In this document: positions 60,495-64,000 of the stretch, piece by piece
Layout of the letters: each line of letters starts with the position of its first letter
Numbering within the stretch: the stretch's first letter is position 1
DNA from: Rhipicephalus microplus
Lineage: Eukaryota; Arthropoda; Arachnida; Ixodida; Ixodidae
NCBI RefSeq assembly: GCF_043290135.1
Contig: NC_134707.1
Location: forward strand, 67,447,906-67,511,905
Direction of reading: 5' to 3'
DNA length: 64,000 bases
Notes under the pieces: generated by a model
What the model saw: the letters and a program-made list of their open reading frames with translations, nothing else
Database searches by the model: none
Told to the model about the DNA's origin: nothing
Made by a program: the position numbers and the translations under genes

Positions 60495-62100
60495 CTGAAA
60501 TGAAAAATACGTAATTAATCTGGAGCTTGGACATTAAAGTTCTCAATTCTAGCACGATATTTGATAGTTAGTTCTGCAGCCTCATCAAGGTTTCTTTTGC
60601 AGGGTCTGCCTACATCTCCTCGATAGAGATCGCAAGATGAGAAAATAGAATGCGAATTGACATTGAAATTCTATAGGCAAAATACATAACTGACTCATTC
60701 AGTAGGAACTGTTGTCACCGCCCTCTACGGTGGCGGCAAAGGAGTCGAGCGTGAAATTGGCATACAATAATAGTCCTCAGATGGCCTCCTTGTGTAATTA
60801 CATGCTGTGGTTTCACATGAGTATGTGATCACGTGTATTCTATTTCAAAAGTATCTCTTCTCGGAAGTAGTGTAAAGTATCGTTGGGTGCCAGAAACTAG
60901 TGCAATGACGGAAGAGACAGAGAAGATGACATAAGAAAACAGGTTCCTTTAGACAAATGCAAGGGAATGACTTTTTCAAGTTTTCGTGTATAACGATGTT
61001 ACAAATGTCTTGTGTGTTGAATACTTGCAAGAAAGAAGCAATTATATATTTTTGTATGCCTTTTTTCAGCGAAGTTTCATTATTTAGAGATTTTTTTGAG
61101 GTCACATGCATGTACGATCAAAAACTGGGACGCCTCTTCCATGCAGCCGTGATAGACAACCCGTCGTTTAGGCCATCTCAGCCTCGGAACTTCACGCTGG
61201 AGCAAAAGTCAGTAGCATCTCCCACTTCAGACAGCCTTCACTTGAAGATTTAGTCATTTTTTTTCGATAATCTGCATAATCTGCAGTACTCATGCTCGAC
61301 AGAGTCACATCATGGCACAAAGGTAATCAATTCACCAAAGGGAAATTTTATCCTGCACCTGGTATGAATCATTTCATGAAGAAAGTTAAATGGGTCATGT
61401 AAAACGTTAGAGACGTGGTTATAGCATTGTCAAGCGTAATTTACGGGAAGATCAAGTCAACCGTTGACAAATATTTTATTTCTTATGTTAGTGCCATTTG
61501 AGGGATCTGGTCTGCATTTTATGATGAAGCAAGTTTTCTGAAGTGTGTACTTGATAAAAAACCATACACAACATTCCGAGCATGATTTGCAGGATTCTCT
61601 AGTCAACTGCGTACGAGTATATCAATTAGGCTGTTATTTAGTTTTGAGTGATGATGCTTACTTTCTGTATATTCCGATCACATCTTATTTATTTCTATAT
61701 GTACCTTTACAATTTTCAAATCATGACGGCCCTAGCAAATTTCTAAATGGTGCAAATGGAAGCGATTATGAAGATTATGAGTGGTTTAAAATTACGCAAG
61801 GGCCAGTTGATGGCCAAAAAGCGCCATTTCAGTAGACTAGCGATATGAACAACGATATAATGATACCTTGCTGTAAAGGGGCCTTAGAGTTCCTCGCGAT
61901 AACGCGGCTAAAAACTTGGAAGTAGTAAAATTATGACAGTGGCGTGAGATATGTGCAGTGAAAAAGTATGGCCAAATGTCATGATAATAAAACCATAATG
62001 AAGATGCAGTCACCGCAGCCAGCTCGAAATATGGGGTGAAAGATATGTACATCTTTAAAAAAAATGTGCCGCCATATCCACGAAGTGAATGATGATGAGT

Positions 62101-62550
62101 GGGCGAAGCTCCGGAGGTAAACCTGGTAAACCATGAATCCTCTGTACATTTTGCCCACTCAATTTTATTACATCGCTCCCCCTAGCGTACGTCACCGCAC
62201 TAAATCGAACGATTGCTTTCAACCAATGACACGCGCCATATGTGACATCATTCCTATTTTATAAGATCTCGCGTCTTTCATCAACTACAAGCACCGCTTT
62301 CTAGTTTATAACATCTTGCATCTTTTCATCATCAGCTACAAGTACCACCATCTAGTAAACACTACAGGAACTAAACGAGAGGTGGCTACATACAGGAGAC
62401 GGTACCGCCATCTAGTGAACACTGCAAGAACTAAACTAGAGGTGGCTACATACAGGGGACGGTACCGCCATCTAGTGAACACTGCAAGAACTAAACTAGA
62501 GGTGGCTACATACAGGGGACGCACAGCCCACGCCCTAAGGAGCTTCGCCC
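62101..62550. mobile_element. Small inverted-repeat element (MITE-like) within LINE H
   Basis: Perfect 12-bp terminal repeats GGGCGAAGCTCC (62101-62112) and GGAGCTTCGCCC (62539-62550), 450 bp, no coding capacity. Internally it has a 60-bp triplicate. Left flanking sequence (CCATATCCACGAAGTGAATG) may belong to the element too, so the true left end is uncertain. No clear target duplication. Confidence 0.55.
62341..62520. repeat. 60-bp tandem repeat, three copies
   Basis: Units start at 62341, 62401 and 62461 with GTACC(A/G)CCATCTAGT. The last two are almost identical; the first differs at several sites. It lies inside the inverted-repeat element. Confidence 0.9.
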
Positions 62551-62626
62551 CTAAAACGTGAAAAGTGATTGCAGTTTAAAAAAGGCGATTCCTATCGATG
62601 GGCATGTCATGGTGTAGTGGGAGCTG

Positions 62627-63997
62627 CTATGGGTAGAGCAGTAAAAAGTGCATTTTTCTTGGAGCCTCTAGCTCATCGCACTGGACGAGAATGCGGAGAA
62701 CCGTAACTGGTTCTCCACATATCTCACAATATGGTGGATTTCCGGTAGATAGAAGATATGAAAGTGTAGTGTGTGTATGTCCTGTTCTGAGCCTTGTCAG
62801 TGTTACTTTTGTGTGTCGTGATATGATAGAGGCAGCCAACTACCAAGTTTCCGCTTATTAGCACAGAGTTTATTCCTGTGTGTCCATCCCACATGCTCTG
62901 CGAATACCCCCTGAGCTTTCGTTTTAGAAAAAAAAACAAGTGCAGGGATTGATATTGATGCATTGGAAGTAGTGTCAATGTTGGAATAAGCCAGCTTGTC
63001 GGCCAAGATGTTTCCTTGTACTCTCGGTGCCCTGGCACCCAGCAGACAACGGCATGCTGTTTTGATGTGTACAGTGTGCACGGAAGCGAGTAAAGTGACA
63101 CCAGCAAGGGGTTCTTGTATGTTTAAAAGGTTTTCAGGGCTTGAACCACACTTAGGGAATCTTTGTACATAACGCCCATTGTAATTTTGTCTGTTGATGT
63201 ATTTTATTACTGCCAGCATTGCGTAAGCTTCTGGTAAAAAATGCTTGCATCATGATGAAGAACGCTGGCCGCGGACAGGATTGGCCTACCGGTGCATATG
63301 ACACAGAAGTCTTGGACATTGAGGCATCAGGGCATGTGTATTTATGTTGTAGTTCTAGGCAGTACTTATGTATTGTGCAAGTGGTGCATGCTCTATGACT
63401 TCAACAAAAGAGACGTCACAGTTTATAAGCTGACACAGCTATGGTGGAAGATATGCTGCAGGAGCCATCAAACTGTGTTTGTGAAGAGGCACATCTGTTT
63501 CTTCGGCCAGGCCCCTTACATGGAGCGAATAGGGCTGCCTCAACGAAGGACGGTTCTCGAATAAGGCAGAACAAAACAAATCAATAATTGCGAAATGAGA
63601 GGGGTGTTTCTTGTCTACCTTCACCTCCAGAATTAAAAAAAGACAGGTAACATCTTTGTAGGTTAGCGACCATTGATTCGAATCCACCTACAGGCTCTCC
63701 ACAGGGCTAGTTCAAAAAGCACCCCAAGTGAGGTGAATGCCTGGATGGTGTACAGGTTCAAAAATCTTCAAGGCTTATGGTGTTGCCGACTGGTACATTG
63801 TAGCACCTTAATCAAGGCGTGCACGTACGAGACTTTATATAAGTAATCAGACATTTCTTGCCACTAATCCACGTGGTGCGTGACAACACTTCCAAAATAT
63901 TCATTTTTAAGCACCTGTCTTTTAAATACTGTAAAGGTGGGATGAAGGTTAGTTTTGTTTCTAATATCAGGCCACGAAAATTGTTGTCGGTCTTCAC
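62627..63997 (-). pseudogene. LINE H ORF2 fragment (RT thumb and RNase H)
   Basis: In several minus-strand frames: CEICGEPVTVLRILVQC (terminal Cys/His element), VCWVPGHREYKE (RNase H), EVKVDKKHPSHFAIIDLF and ILEVLSRTTWISGKKCLI (RT thumb, up to 63997). These align with E and F. At least four frame changes; the catalytic RT lies outside the window. Confidence 0.75.
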
Positions 63998-64000
63998 TGA

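Larger units (their letters stand above)
58869..61784. other. Mostly unassigned DNA with one SINE and one exon candidate
   Basis: About 2.9 kb between Gypsy D and LINE H. It contains the SINE-like sequence at 59665-59845 and the exon at 60322-60494. Other frames are short. A plus-strand frame at 60957-61253 ends SDSLHLKI but has no recognisable domain. Confidence 0.5.
61785..64000 (-). mobile_element. LINE H, I-clade, runs off the right edge
   Basis: Same family as E and F. The 3' end at 61785-62060 includes GGCCAGTTGATGGCCAAAAA and GCGCCATTTCAGTAGAC on the plus strand, followed by a small inverted-repeat insertion, then ORF2 in reverse up to the window edge. Heavily mutated. Confidence 0.75.

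Noticed and set aside
60126..60503. 125-codon plus-strand frame
   Set aside because: Antisense to the better exon candidate on the minus strand; no domain seen.
60957..61253. 98-codon plus-strand frame ending SDSLHLKI
   Set aside because: The second half looks coding-like, but there is no known domain and no clear acceptor; not enough to call an exon.
62341..62520. CRISPR-like array
   Set aside because: Three directly adjacent 60-bp units with no spacers, in eukaryotic DNA; a minisatellite.

Overview
The window is eukaryotic, and I think it comes from a metastriate ixodid tick genome. It is AT-rich with very sparse coding, and its repeats are those I associate with ticks: tRNA-headed SINEs resembling the Rhipicephalus element Ruka, I-clade LINEs whose 3' ends match a common tick form, and many short-LTR Ty3/Gypsy elements. 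There are no bacterial operons, rRNA genes or CRISPR arrays. The only host coding sequence I can partly support is one isolated exon (60322-60494, minus), possibly from a tick lipocalin gene.

Layout. 1-11 kb is mostly unassigned DNA with a hairpin-forming repeat (276-425), a cluster of four SINE copies (3.3-4.6 kb) and a degenerate TACGGAA-type tandem repeat (10.8-11.16 kb). At 11.2-20.7 kb a LINE 5' fragment (J) abuts a minus-strand Gypsy (K). K's gag zinc knuckle has been split by element A (12070-19036, 4-bp target duplication). A has its integrase upstream of reverse transcriptase and RNase H, the unusual order of Gmr1-like Ty3 elements. 21-25 kb is unassigned. Element B (25257-30566) is a nearly complete plus-strand Gypsy in an (AT)n microsatellite. 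LINE F (31681-40815, minus) carries Gypsy G (31856-36992, plus) in its 3' UTR.

The interval 41324-58868 is one decayed Gypsy, D (minus), expanded to 17.5 kb. LINE E (43258-54613, 14-bp target duplication) sits in D's RNase H domain. Gypsy C (44004-49453, minus) sits inside E. A separate CR1-like LINE tail (55684-56436, plus) sits between D's protease and reverse transcriptase. The far right is LINE H, containing a small inverted-repeat element and running off the edge.

Function and age. C is the only element that looks competent: its two 152-bp LTRs are identical by eye, gag (497 aa) and pol are open, and all catalytic residues are present. All others have stops or frameshifts. Nesting gives the order D before E before C, F before G, and K before A. 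Elements B, C, D and G share two features seen directly: gag ends in an A-rich GGAAAAC or GGGAAAC motif touching the stop codon with pol in the -1 frame, and a primer-binding site resembling the complement of a tRNA-Ala 3' end. They appear to be one related group expressing pol by -1 frameshifting.
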